Assembly (NCBI GenBank): GCA_016932815.1
Contig: JAFGCC010000007.1
Coordinates: 1 to 59,701 of the forward strand
Length of the DNA: 59,701 nucleotides
Source of the DNA: Microcaldota archaeon
GTDB lineage: Archaea > Micrarchaeota > Micrarchaeia > Anstonellales > Bilamarchaeaceae
Direction of reading: 5' to 3'
Below are positions 42,201 through 51,535 of this stretch, one piece after another. The notes below the pieces were generated by a model that worked only from the letters and a program-made list of their open reading frames with translations, was not told the DNA's origin and ran no database searches. Positions within the stretch are counted from its first letter, which is position 1. Each line of letters opens with the position of its first letter. A program made the translations under genes and the position numbers.

Positions 42201-43792
42201 ATGTAAACACGGAACTTGAGGAGATGATGAAGCGCAACATCCAGCCCGTCCTCTTCGCATCCGACTGGGGCTTGTGGGAAACAACTTCCGGTGACGAAAA
42301 TCTGGACATAGAAAACGATTTCTCGGTGGTGCTCAAGCTCAACGGCGATGGAGAGATAGACTGGGCCACAAACGAGCTGATTGCGGATTTGTACCTCAAC
42401 CGCAATTACTTGTTCATAGGGAACTCGGATACCGAACCGGGAGATGACCGGGTCATATATTCTACGGGAAGCTTCCTTGCAAACACCGTGATAAACGAGG
42501 GGGCGGTCATACTCGTGACATATCTGGGGGAGAGGGAGAATGAGAACGTGGATTGCTCAGAAGACGGCTGCGAAATCTTTCCGCGCTACAACCACGATGA
42601 GATAATCTACAGGGGGAGGGCAACCCGCCTCCTCTGCCCCAACTGCATGATTGCCGTAGGGGCAGGATACGATGGGGGCTACCAGAGCGGGCGCGATTAC
42701 AGCACCGGCATCACATTCGGCTCCGGAGTCCACCCCTACGACCCCCTGAGTTCAACCTTGGGCGATGGATTCAACCTGGACAACCGCAGGGCGGAAATAA
42801 CAGAGCTGTTCTCCGATGAGGACGTCCTCGATTTCGTAGATGCAATAGCCATCAACGTGCAGCTCTCTTCCAAAGACGATTATTGCGATATGGACTTTGA
42901 TACCGAAGAAGAAAAGTTCGAATACGTACTAGGCGAACTGCAGGATTTGGGAAGCTGGTCGCTTGCAACTTACGGCAAGCCCCTCATAATAACCGACCTG
43001 AGGGTGGATTATGTGCAAAGCTCATCTGCGTGCTGGCAGGATGAAGTCGCAGGCAGGTTCATAGCCTACATGGGCGAGAATGCAAACAAGCTTGCAAAAG
43101 CGGGATACCTGGGAGTAATCTATGGAGCCTGGGACTCCTGGGGCCTGGGGGGAGTAAGGGACATAAACGATGCAAGCGTTGAGTACTACCGCGGGGACTT
43201 CTACGAAGGAGTGTTTGCAGCAGCAAGGAATTTCGCCGGCCACTCATTTACGGTCTATTATAGTGAAGCACAGGTAGGTGCAGCAGCCACCTGCCCGTGC
43301 ACCCCCTGCACCGCGGCAGACAACCCTGCAATCTGCAACGGGCATTTCCAGGGCGACCCCACAATGCCGCAGTGCGTTGGCTACCAGGCCGGAATGAAAT
43401 GGCCGGAAAACTGCGTAAGCGAGGACGTGTGCGTCTTCCCCGAAGAAGGCTCAGGCCTGGAAGTAGACTGCAAGGCAACCTACAACAACGGCACAGTCAC
43501 CAGGATTACTTTTGACATGGATGACATAGTCCTGAGCCCGACTGCCTATCAGGATGTGATAGGCTCGATAGATTCCGCAGAGAAATACTGCTTCGTAGTA
43601 AGCGAGGATGAGGGAAACGCGGTAACCTATTTCGTAAACGACCAGAATTCCTTTGATTCAACGGCAGCCGTGTTCTCAATGGACGGGAACACGGAAACAG
43701 AGTGCGACCCCACAGAGAGCCTGCTCGAGCCTTTCTGCGGATACCTGCCGCCCGTAACCGACTACAAGCTTGAATGCGAGGTGCAGCCCTAG
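39224..43792 (+). CDS. Giant Cys-rich secreted lipoprotein
   Basis: A 1522-residue protein with a signal ending in LMFGC (lipid-anchored Cys22), so it should be on the cell surface. It has about 60 Cys, many in acidic and aromatic loops. Residues roughly 980-1340 have alternating strands and helices like a TIM-barrel glycoside hydrolase (VLFASDWGLWE, YGKPLIITDLRVDY, YLGVIYGAWDSWG), but I cannot name a family or the catalytic residues. No C-terminal anchor. It starts on the base after the stop of paralogue 6, so it is part of the same operon and probably of the same surface complex. Confidence 0.85.
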   Translation: MKNSTTLLLGLSVLFLFLMFGCATPKYQFCCAYEQAFPEDPDDAVCWGYDEEGVEQELSVMFCDEDDYACTILNDDGEQEEIPVCAYMETVPCNTTCAGVFCGQFFFDPRPSMGVIPDNQSHNKNFEGDEGQSAGEIEDPVGMWNAQCIVEEMTPAFLRQVENSDNIVLNTFRFGIGDTFEDFEEAQYYFPLTDQGCYINPQGTVDRYIVYAIPNSVGSGSSQLCDYSTYFHTYVCTEDNSIQSHSYFDCASRCALDYYGYDAEIDPLNPYPSRRLGSSRPTGNPFAYAPGEHYDFYEDSDPREVPCPDCEGGTAAVGTMITDDDVRSTVRRGGLPATSGDAVLLDRYATGTVLYGATFGYDKLSMHEDENLFLQLKEDKDGTLVPGVSAAGISTDFADYYAAKYGEDASQYLYFDWEGESSSWARTVFFTQIEDSHAIYPWLLAHHSVYNRQFEDGHYLADGTHEEGAEFECLSSSECLSGYCNNFDYKRGVCVDEDGKDVLCDCWSENGQVMCMGAAAVDVPSWDREEVDVEMPFVLPALVDDRQASNGLVSLPSVGRVQVITLTEDGDQDGEPIEEIETPIPMFFMYVGGMGFQYEDFDGTYRLSPDYEYRGWGDVPLYDDGGSHDGDISQIDVFMSPCAMLPEGSQGWWSLTWGDERYMECCSRSGTRECCTAANGYDSDDDDHHCVEYPFASDSNFVTGPTEGTYATRFMENCMDGYEKYVHLCFGEDARGQVGNWWGWDLGSDTELESALKSGSDYDGFCEYLANMRDENGNEADGFVNCYLWQSGGHLPMSTTDECAMEAETFIAIEPRWVEDADEGTGRWAFGKCLLNSQGDDLEVKEYGMCESCGFLTMAKQQLSALSGMYNDPETGDYWEGMFDDQDDMHGNTYCPDIAISTPYTYDSFHSQWVPSDEGVYSAMFFYGLEEFGMNGYNQYFFGNSVSRGNDDLDKCTYPNGYTVFEFDGHEGKAPGGDERQRGLPYTYPNAYYVNTELEEMMKRNIQPVLFASDWGLWETTSGDENLDIENDFSVVLKLNGDGEIDWATNELIADLYLNRNYLFIGNSDTEPGDDRVIYSTGSFLANTVINEGAVILVTYLGERENENVDCSEDGCEIFPRYNHDEIIYRGRATRLLCPNCMIAVGAGYDGGYQSGRDYSTGITFGSGVHPYDPLSSTLGDGFNLDNRRAEITELFSDEDVLDFVDAIAINVQLSSKDDYCDMDFDTEEEKFEYVLGELQDLGSWSLATYGKPLIITDLRVDYVQSSSACWQDEVAGRFIAYMGENANKLAKAGYLGVIYGAWDSWGLGGVRDINDASVEYYRGDFYEGVFAAARNFAGHSFTVYYSEAQVGAAATCPCTPCTAADNPAICNGHFQGDPTMPQCVGYQAGMKWPENCVSEDVCVFPEEGSGLEVDCKATYNNGTVTRITFDMDDIVLSPTAYQDVIGSIDSAEKYCFVVSEDEGNAVTYFVNDQNSFDSTAAVFSMDGNTETECDPTESLLEPFCGYLPPVTDYKLECEVQP

Positions 43793-43837
43793 TGAAAAGG
43801 GAGCAAGTTTATAATATTCTACTGAGAGGTAATACAC

Positions 43838-46800
43838 ATGGACAGGGATGACTTATCCAAGTTCGGGGGAGTAATCATAGTCATCCTGATACTTCTCTTG
43901 CTAGGAGCAGCAGTCCTCTCCCAGCCCGGAGACGGCACCGATGGGGATGGAGGAATACCCACAGGGGGAACCCCGTGCACATCCGATGCAGACTGCCCCC
44001 CAGGCGAAATCTGTATTGAAGGCTTGTGCGGAGTCCCAGAAGACGAATGCACATCGGATTTCGACTGCCCATCGGGAATCTGCATAGACGGGGTTTGTGA
44101 AGACGAATGCGCATCGGATTTCGACTGCCCGCCCGGGGAAGAGTGCGTGGATGGGGCCTGCGTTGATGATGGCTCGTGCACATCGGATTTCGACTGCCCC
44201 GATGGAGTGTGCATAGGCGGGGTGTGCACAAGCGGATGCTCCGGCGATTTTGATTGCCCTCCCGGTGAAATCTGCGTTGACGGCTCATGCGAAGAAGAAG
44301 ATGGGGGGGATGATGACACTATTTATTGCCCGGATGGCGAGTGCCCGGATGGGATGGAGTGCGTTGACGGAGTCTGCGTTGATGAAGGGCCCGAGTGCGA
44401 GGGAGATGAAGACTGCCCCGGGGGAATCTGCGTTGGCGGAGTGTGCGTGGGAACGCCTCCCGAGTGCACAGATGATGAGGACTGCCCCGCAGGAGAATGC
44501 ATAGGAGGAGTGTGCACATCCACAGGCTCAATGGCCGGGGACGAAACTTTCTGCGAAGGATGCCCATCCGAAGATTCGCTGGCAACCAAGATGTTCCTCA
44601 ATCCCGATATTCCCGACAAGCAGGTGTCCATGGTCGTTTTCGCAGAAGAGGGGACAAGCAGGCTGGTGCTTGAAGACGCAACCGTTTTCGCCCAGGTGAT
44701 TGCAAACGATTTGAGCAGCATAGAAACCTGCAAGATGCTCACAAACGAGCTTGGGCAGGCAACATTCGATTATTCGGAAAAGCAGGTGTGCGCCGAAAAA
44801 GGCTGCATAATAAACCTCGTTTTCTGCTGCGCAAACATCGGCGATGCGTGCCTGCTCCCGGTTTGCCTGGGCGATGAGAGCATCACCAGCCACTATGACA
44901 TCGACCCATGCGAACCTGCATCCGGCGCTTGGCCAACCCAGGCAAGGGTAGTAGGCGCAGTAGACGAAATGAGCCCGCTCTATCCTGCAATGGATGACAT
45001 TTCCATTCCTCCTGAGCCCAAGCTCCTGGGCCTGGGATTCACTCTTGAATTGTGCTTCCCGGTCCTGGCAATTTTCGGCCTGCTTAGTGCGGCGATGTTT
45101 GCAAGCGGGAGGAACCCCTTCCAGATGTTCTCGCTCCACACGCCCCGCTTCAAGCGCGCAGCCCAGCGCGCAATCCGCGCGCGCGGATTCACAATCAATT
45201 TCAGCGCAATCGGAAGCTCAATTGCAAGTGCTGCCCAGGGCCATGGAGGCAAGAAAAGCAACCGGCCCCGCGGCTTAAAGGCAAGGATGAAGGGCGCAGG
45301 CAAGGCCCTAAAGAACATAGGGAAAGTGAGGCAGGCGGTAAAGCGTGCACGCGCGGGCAAGGGATTCACGGGCGCGCAGGTGCAGAAAGCCAAGGGCGCA
45401 GGCGGTGCTGGAGCCGGAGGCCCAGAAGGCGGGGAAGGCGGACGGGGAATCGCGGAATCGGCAGAGCGCGGAGGCGTAACAGGGGACCAGATGCTAGCAG
45501 CAGAGGAAGCGGGATACACCCTGCAATGGATGGCCAAGAGCGGAGTGGGAACTTCCGCTGGGATGACTGCGAAAGCGGGCTTTGCCGCAATAGGCAGCGC
45601 ATTCCTTACCAAACTGCTAGGAAGATATGCATTTACAAGCTGGATAGTCTATGGCTCAAGCCGCGAAGGCGGCTTCAAAGGCCTGCGCAGGACGATAGAC
45701 GAAGCCCTCGCTGCAAGCGCGGCGCCAAGGGTGGTTGCAAACTGCTCGACTGCCCTAAACAGCATAGGCTGGACTGAAGCCGCAAGCGAAGACGGCAAGA
45801 GTATTACCGCAAGCTACACCAACGAGAAAGGAGAGAGGATAACCCGCACTTTCGACAACGATGAGGCCGGACAGTCCGCCCTCATAAAGCTCCGCGGCGA
45901 AATCCTCATGCCCACCCTGATAATAATGAACCACGCTGCAGCCCTGGCCAAGAGCGTCCTTGCAGGCCCGGGAAGCGACATGGCCCATGCGATGGACGAG
46001 ACGCTAAAGGCAGGGGCAGAAGAGATGGAAGTCGAGGTTTCAGGAGGGAAGAAAAAGGAAACCGCCAAAGCCGACCTCGATGACATGCGTGCGCAGGGCA
46101 AAAAGAAGTATTCTGACAAATACGAGCCTTATGCGACAGCCCTCCTCCCCACAGAAGCGGAGGCACAAGCGGATGCAACGGTACTAGAGAAGAATGCAAA
46201 ACTCGTAAAATACGTAGATTCTTTTGAGAAGCAGGCAAGCAGGCTGGGCACCCCGTCTGCTGCCAAGAAGAACGAGGTAATGAACAAGGTCGCACTCGGC
46301 CGCGCAGCCGCCGTGCTCGAAAAAGCGGAAGCCCAATACGGGGCGAAGTTCGTTGCAAACGACCCAACGCTCTCCAGGCTGGCCGTATCCCTTGGGAATG
46401 CGAGCGAGGCATCTGCGAGCAACGCAAAGCCTGGCGCGCAGGCCAATTCGATGATTGAGTTCCGCAATTATTCGCGCGCCCTCACAGGCTCAATAGCAGT
46501 TGAAGGGGGGAACACGCACCTTCTTGCCGCCCAGTCGCGCGCCCTTGCGGACTCGGTTGGCCAGGCAGGGCAGGCAGGGGCCGCGCCTTCGCGCACCGAC
46601 CTCATGGTTGCAGCGGCAATATTGAACAAGGCCGAAGCGAAAATGGGAGCGCGCGACACCCTGGGAAACACCGACCTTGCCAGTATGTCTTCTTCAGTCC
46701 TGGAGGGCGCAAAACTCTACGGGCAGAATGCGCCCGAAGGGCAGAAGGCGGAAGCGCTCAACACGCAGATTTACCTTGCATCTTCAGTTGCTTCTGTGGC

Positions 46801-48271
46801 AATGAACGCATCCGCGGACTTTGGGGCAGGGGAAACCGTGAATGCGGGCATTGCGCAGGGCCGCATAGCAAGAATGCGCGATGAGGCAATAAGCATGATT
46901 GCAGGCGCATACAAGGCGGCAGACGATTACCTTGCAAAGAATGCGCCTGCTGACATACGCATGGCAGACGAGTCCCAGAAGGCCCTTGCCAACACCATGG
47001 CGCGCTTTGAAGGTGCGGGCGACCCCACCCAGTACATGAGCGCTTCGGAGGTCTATTCCGCAACCGATTCAAAGATACTAAACCAGGCGCGCGCACTTGC
47101 CAAATACGGGCTCGATGATGATGGCTCCAAGAACTACGAAATCCAGAACAAGGGCTATCTTTCCCAGGCTGCCTCCGAGGTTTACGCAGAGGAGAAGAAA
47201 GACTACATTTCGAAAGTGATGGCGGAGAATTATGAAGAGGGCTATAAACTAGAAGACCTCTCGGCTGCAGAGCGCGCAAGCGTAGATGCGCAGGCAAGCA
47301 ACATGCTGGTTCGCGACCTTGCAACCGGGGAATTCAAGCCCAGCGAATCAACTGCAGCCCTTGAAAAGCAGCAGCGCGGCGAAACCTTCGTTGAAAGGTT
47401 CAAGAACTGGGAGCCTGGGAAGCAGGACGAGGAGCGCTTCAACAAGGTGCAGGCGCGCGCAGCCCAGATGCTCGATAATGACATTTACACAAACCCCGGC
47501 CAGTACCTCGATACGATAGGCTCCGCAGGCAGCACCCCAGAGCAGCGCGCAGAGGCAGTGGGCAAGCTGGCGGATTATACCCAGCAGCTCTACAAGGATT
47601 CGCAGGTGCCGGAAGCCGGAGCTGGCGGGCTTCCCAAGCCCTCTGAACTTGAGCAGCAGGTAATACAAAGCCAATTGATGCAGGGGCAGGCGCCCAACCC
47701 AGCTACAGTAGACCTTGGGGTTACGATGCAATACATGGGAATATCCTCCAGCCTTGCTTCCGCGGAGAATCCCACTCCCAAGATGGCGGATGCGCAAGCC
47801 GCAGCCGATTACATGGCAAAGAATTATGGGGACATAAGCTCCCAGGCCAGGAACGAGGCGGAAAACGTGCGCCTCCAGCTAGGCGACATGAGCCCAGGGG
47901 ACCCGCAGCATGCAAGGGAGCAGGTTTCAGGCAGGATTTCCGAACTTGAGGGCAAGGCTTACCGGTTTATGGGCTCATCATCTGGCTTCAATGCAACCGA
48001 TGACCCCCTGCTAATAAGCGCGGGATACGGGGTTTCAAAAAGCGAAATAAAGCGCGAGGACACAATAGGCGCGGAGAAGTATGCGGACCTAAACCCCGGA
48101 ACCTACGAGTCCCACAAGGAGAGGGTAGAAGACTATACCCACGCGCAGATGCGCAAATCCTATGATGAGAGGATGGCAAAAGAAGGGGAAGCCGGAGACG
48201 CGGGAAGGGGGGACCGGGTAAGGCGGCTCGGTGAGCTTGCGAGGGGGCTTGGGGGAAAAAAGAATGAGTGA
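43838..48271 (+). CDS. Giant transmembrane protein, Cys-rich outside, helical inside
   Basis: A 1477-residue protein. Residues 10-28 are a membrane anchor. Residues ~45-230 are 8 or so tandem Cys-rich units of the type C-x4-DC-P-x-G-x-C-x-x-G-x-C, acidic and EGF-like in look. About 235-390 is a beta-rich Cys domain. Residues 396-425 are a second hydrophobic helix, possibly with a third at 576-605. The remaining ~870 residues are Ala/Lys/Glu-rich helices, most likely in the cytoplasm. It would link an external knob to a long internal rod. It has its own TATA-like TTTATAAT at ~43808 and a GAGAGGT signal, so it can be expressed apart from the upstream genes. Confidence 0.85.
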   Translation: MDRDDLSKFGGVIIVILILLLLGAAVLSQPGDGTDGDGGIPTGGTPCTSDADCPPGEICIEGLCGVPEDECTSDFDCPSGICIDGVCEDECASDFDCPPGEECVDGACVDDGSCTSDFDCPDGVCIGGVCTSGCSGDFDCPPGEICVDGSCEEEDGGDDDTIYCPDGECPDGMECVDGVCVDEGPECEGDEDCPGGICVGGVCVGTPPECTDDEDCPAGECIGGVCTSTGSMAGDETFCEGCPSEDSLATKMFLNPDIPDKQVSMVVFAEEGTSRLVLEDATVFAQVIANDLSSIETCKMLTNELGQATFDYSEKQVCAEKGCIINLVFCCANIGDACLLPVCLGDESITSHYDIDPCEPASGAWPTQARVVGAVDEMSPLYPAMDDISIPPEPKLLGLGFTLELCFPVLAIFGLLSAAMFASGRNPFQMFSLHTPRFKRAAQRAIRARGFTINFSAIGSSIASAAQGHGGKKSNRPRGLKARMKGAGKALKNIGKVRQAVKRARAGKGFTGAQVQKAKGAGGAGAGGPEGGEGGRGIAESAERGGVTGDQMLAAEEAGYTLQWMAKSGVGTSAGMTAKAGFAAIGSAFLTKLLGRYAFTSWIVYGSSREGGFKGLRRTIDEALAASAAPRVVANCSTALNSIGWTEAASEDGKSITASYTNEKGERITRTFDNDEAGQSALIKLRGEILMPTLIIMNHAAALAKSVLAGPGSDMAHAMDETLKAGAEEMEVEVSGGKKKETAKADLDDMRAQGKKKYSDKYEPYATALLPTEAEAQADATVLEKNAKLVKYVDSFEKQASRLGTPSAAKKNEVMNKVALGRAAAVLEKAEAQYGAKFVANDPTLSRLAVSLGNASEASASNAKPGAQANSMIEFRNYSRALTGSIAVEGGNTHLLAAQSRALADSVGQAGQAGAAPSRTDLMVAAAILNKAEAKMGARDTLGNTDLASMSSSVLEGAKLYGQNAPEGQKAEALNTQIYLASSVASVAMNASADFGAGETVNAGIAQGRIARMRDEAISMIAGAYKAADDYLAKNAPADIRMADESQKALANTMARFEGAGDPTQYMSASEVYSATDSKILNQARALAKYGLDDDGSKNYEIQNKGYLSQAASEVYAEEKKDYISKVMAENYEEGYKLEDLSAAERASVDAQASNMLVRDLATGEFKPSESTAALEKQQRGETFVERFKNWEPGKQDEERFNKVQARAAQMLDNDIYTNPGQYLDTIGSAGSTPEQRAEAVGKLADYTQQLYKDSQVPEAGAGGLPKPSELEQQVIQSQLMQGQAPNPATVDLGVTMQYMGISSSLASAENPTPKMADAQAAADYMAKNYGDISSQARNEAENVRLQLGDMSPGDPQHAREQVSGRISELEGKAYRFMGSSSGFNATDDPLLISAGYGVSKSEIKREDTIGAEKYADLNPGTYESHKERVEDYTHAQMRKSYDERMAKEGEAGDAGRGDRVRRLGELARGLGGKKNE
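44052..44199 (+). repeat. Near-identical DNA repeats in the Cys-rich coding region
   Basis: The 19-base string CATCGGATTTCGACTGCCC occurs at 44052-44070, 44112-44130 and 44181-44199 (periods 60 and 69). Conservation at the base level, beyond what the protein repeat needs, points to recent duplication and a potential for repeat-number change by recombination. Confidence 0.75.
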
Positions 48272-48283
48272 AGGTGAGGCTCC

Positions 48284-48598
48284 ATGAAGAAGACCACCCG
48301 CCCGTTCTTGAGGCTAAAGCATCATCTTACTTCCGAGAACCTCTGGCTCTACATATTATCCATAATACGCAAGGACAAGGAAGCCTATGCGTATGCCCTC
48401 CCTGAAGAGATGGAGCGCCGCTTCGGCTTCAAGTGCAGCAGGGTAATGGTCTACATAGTGCTGCACATGCTAGAATTCCACCACATGATTTCCCCAATTG
48501 AACGGGGCCGCAGGAAATACTACAAGCTCACAAAAGAGGGCGAGGCAACCCTGGATTCTGCAAAGGAATACCTCTCGATGCTCTCCTCATCCCTATGA
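48284..48598 (+). CDS. PadR-like winged-helix regulator
   Basis: A 104-residue protein with a winged-helix core: ENLWLYILSIIRKDKEAYAYALPEEMERRFGFKCSRVMVYIVLHMLEFHHMISPI and then RRKYYKLTKEGEATL, the wing and following helix typical of the PadR family. The N-terminus is basic. It starts 12 bases after the giant transmembrane gene, preceded by GGTGAGG, so it is the last gene of the cluster and may regulate it. Confidence 0.85.
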   Translation: MKKTTRPFLRLKHHLTSENLWLYILSIIRKDKEAYAYALPEEMERRFGFKCSRVMVYIVLHMLEFHHMISPIERGRRKYYKLTKEGEATLDSAKEYLSMLSSSL

Positions 48599-48726
48599 AT
48601 CCCTTTTTTCCCGCCCCCCATGCCGCAAATCCATCTTCCCGCATCCGCTTCCCTTTTTCCAATGCTCCCTTCCCGCTTCCGTTTTGGAGGGGTGCCCATT
48701 ATAAAGCTTTTTTGCATATCCGATTT

Positions 48727-51357
48727 ATGTCCAAGGCATACTTTGCGCTTTTGGTTTTAGGGCTGCTCTTCTTAGCCGGCTGCCCCGTAGAAGAATACGT
48801 GGAGCCCGGCGCAATAGCGGTCTGGCAGCAGCAGGAGGGAAATGACTGGGAAATCCGCTACTCCCTCTGGAACGATGTTCTCTCCAAGTGGTACACCCCT
48901 TCGGGCTCTCCCACTGCACTTATTGCGCAGCTTCCCGGGGCAGACCACGACCCCTACGTTGATTCTGATGGCGTGAGCACCGCGCTCTCCGTCTGGAACC
49001 ACGAGGGAACGATATACTTTTCCAAATGGAAGGGATACTCGTGGAGTTCCCCCTCCGCAATAGCCGAAACCGGGGGCACCGATTCCGACCCCGCAGTGGC
49101 GCTTGGGGATTCGGGTGCCCTCGCAGTATGAGTGCACGGAAAGGGAAGCTCCGCAACCCTCTATTATTCGGAATATGATGGAATCTCCTGGAGCAAGCCC
49201 TCCGCAATAGAAGAGGGGCGCAAAGGAGCCTCCCTCCCGGAACTCGCCTTTAGCCCCACTACCGGGATATTCTTCCTAATCTGGAGCGAACAAACTGCAA
49301 GCGGGGTGCGCGCAATGGCCTCTGGCTTCTCAAGCGGAGTCTGGGCGCCCGCAGTTGAAATCCCCTCGCAGAAAGAGGATGCGGTTTTTGACACCTCCGC
49401 CCCAACAAATTCGCGCATGGGCCTTGGAGTTGCCTTTGCGGCAAGGGAAGCGGTAGCGGTATGGGAAACTACAAAAGGAAGCCTCTACTCCTCCATCTGG
49501 ACTCCATCCGGGTGGAGCGATGCGGCAAGATACTCGGAAGACTCAATGCCCGATGCGGAATACGAAGCGGGCGGAGTCCCCTATTCGGTTTTCATAAACG
49601 GGACCAACCTGTACTGGAGCAGGGACCTTTATTTCGGAGCCCACTCCGAACCCGTCCCGGGAACGGGCAGCGACCTTCGCCCCGCCCTCACGTTCATTGG
49701 GGATGGGACAATAGGTTTAACCGTTTTCCGCACTGATGCTGTTGCATCAGGGGAGATATACTTTAGCAGGTGGGATGGCTCAATGTGGAGCCCGGTTTCC
49801 CCAATTGACCCTGCGACAATCCCCGGAGCGGACAGGAACCCGGACGTTTCCCCATTGGAAAAAGCGGGAACCTACTGGGATTTCTATTTCGATTACTGCG
49901 GTGACGGAGTCCTGCAATGGCCAAACGTATGGGGCCAGTTTGAAGAGTGCGAAGTGGGGATTGCGTGCGCAAACCCCAATGAGTGGTGCGACGTTCCCGA
50001 CTGCCTCTGCTACCGCCACCAGACTCCGGATGACAACCTTACCAACGGCACTTTCTGCGGAGACGGGGCAATCCAGCGCCCCAATTCCCTAGGCGGGATG
50101 GAAGAATGCGAAGCCGGGATTCCCTGCGCAAACCCCAATGATGCCTGCAACATGGCAACCTGCGCTTGCATTCCTTCGGAAACCGGGGCTACGCACAATG
50201 TCTGCTCAAATGGAGCGTGCATATCCTCGCCCGGAGCGGGAGCGAATGAATGCGTAGTGGATTCAGATTGCACAGAAGAAGAGCCAACCGGGCTCTGCGG
50301 AAACGGGCAGATAAATGCCGGCGAAGAATGCGACATAGGGGGAGCGCTCATTTCCGGGGTGCAGTATGGTGCAGCACCGGATACCTGTGCAATGGGAACT
50401 TCATGCTGGGAAGACTGCAAGTGCCACAAGGGGGTGGTTACTCCCCGCTGCGGAGACGGATACATCTCAGGGCCCAAGCAAGGCGCAAACGAGGAGTGCG
50501 ATGTAGGCGGGCGCCTAGGCTCCAAGGTGCTTCCGGATACATGCCCCTGGCCAACCCACTGCTCTTATATCTGCAGGTGCGAGGAAGAGGAGGTTGATGA
50601 CGGCCTCCACTTTGAGTGCGTTGAGGGCAAATGCATGGCCCTAGACGGAGAAGGGGACAACGATTGCATATACGATTCGCAATGCTGGCACTACGAATGC
50701 CAGGGCGAAGAGTGCGTGCAGGTCCTCTTCCCAGGAAGCGACATGTGCATTTTCAGCGAGGACTGCCTGGAGACCCACAGCGAATGCATAAACGAAGAAT
50801 GCGTGGAAGTGCAGGGGCTTGGGGACGATGAATGCTCCTTTGATTCCGACTGCATAGAATACCACCTTGAATGCGTGGATGAAGAATGCGTGGAAGTAGA
50901 AGGCGCAGGCCAGGACGGGTGCCTCTTTGATTCCGATTGCATAGAGGAAGCGGAAACCTACTGTGGAGACGATATCATCCAGCAGGAGAACGGGGAAGAG
51001 TGCGAGGATGATTCCGACTGCCACGGGGATGAAGTGTGCAGCAAGTGCACGTGCATCGCTCCCCCTGATTTGGACTGCGGTTACATCTGCGGCCAGACGC
51101 AGGGTGCGGAACTAATTGCATCCGGTCTTATCAGCGGGAGCGCTTGCGAACAAGCTGTTGACTACGCTGAAGTCGATTGTAAACTCACTTGCGTATACTC
51201 CTGGTTCTACAAGGCGGAGAATGTTGCGGGCTATGATAGCTGCTGCTGCGGGATGGTAAAACGCTTCGACTGCACAGACTGCCCAGGGCAGAACCCGCAG
51301 TGCCCTGGAGAAGAAAAATGCAATGCAAACGCCCCACGCTGGTGGTCCCCGAATTAG
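48727..51357 (+). CDS. Cys-rich surface lipoprotein, interrupted by in-frame TGA
   Basis: From ATG 48727 (leaderless, TATA-like ATTATAAAG at ~48699) the frame runs 134 codons, meets TGA at 49129-49131, and continues in the same frame to 51357 (876 residues if read through). The signal ends FLAGC (lipobox). Residues ~20-390 are repeats of a beta-propeller-like unit with recurring AVW or SVW and YSEYDG/FSKWKG-type strands; the TGA falls exactly where a Trp is expected (ALAV-stop-VHG). Residues ~390-780 carry CGDGxIQxPN and ECE Cys-rich units. The last ~95 residues, with DSCCCGMVKRF, are shared with the next gene. A GTG directly after the TGA could restart translation without a signal peptide. 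Confidence 0.82.
49129..49131 (+). other. In-frame TGA at an expected Trp codon
   Basis: TGA as codon 135 of the gene at 48727. Other genes here clearly use TGA as stop (for example 1325-1327), so general recoding is unlikely. A single G-to-A change from TGG explains it best. Confidence 0.7.
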
Positions 51358-51535
51358 TTTTCTGGGCCACGCAACCTTCTTTTCTTCCTTTTTCCTTTTC
51401 CCCTCTTTTTCCCGTTTTGTTTTCTCCCTTCCACTTCCCATTTTTCCTTGTTCCCCACACTTCCCTATCCCGTTTCCCCCGTTTGCGCACCATCCACCCA
51501 TGCAATTATAAACCTCCCGCCCCATTAGCCCAAAT
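51358..51535 (+). other. Pyrimidine-rich intergenic stretch
   Basis: 178 bases without a gene, of which about 51375-51480 are almost only T and C on the plus strand, with many T runs. Archaeal termination is favoured by T-rich RNA-like strands, so this may end the upstream transcript. A TATA-like CAATTATAAACC at ~51503 serves the next gene. Confidence 0.5.

Noticed and set aside
43950-44530. CRISPR or minisatellite array
   Set aside because: The repeats are in frame in a large open reading frame and encode a Cys-rich protein repeat with irregular periods.
49132-51357. Independent gene starting at GTG after the TGA
   Set aside because: It would lack the signal peptide and part of the first propeller unit, and the frame is continuous with the upstream lipoprotein start. 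Restart is possible but a single interrupted gene is favoured.
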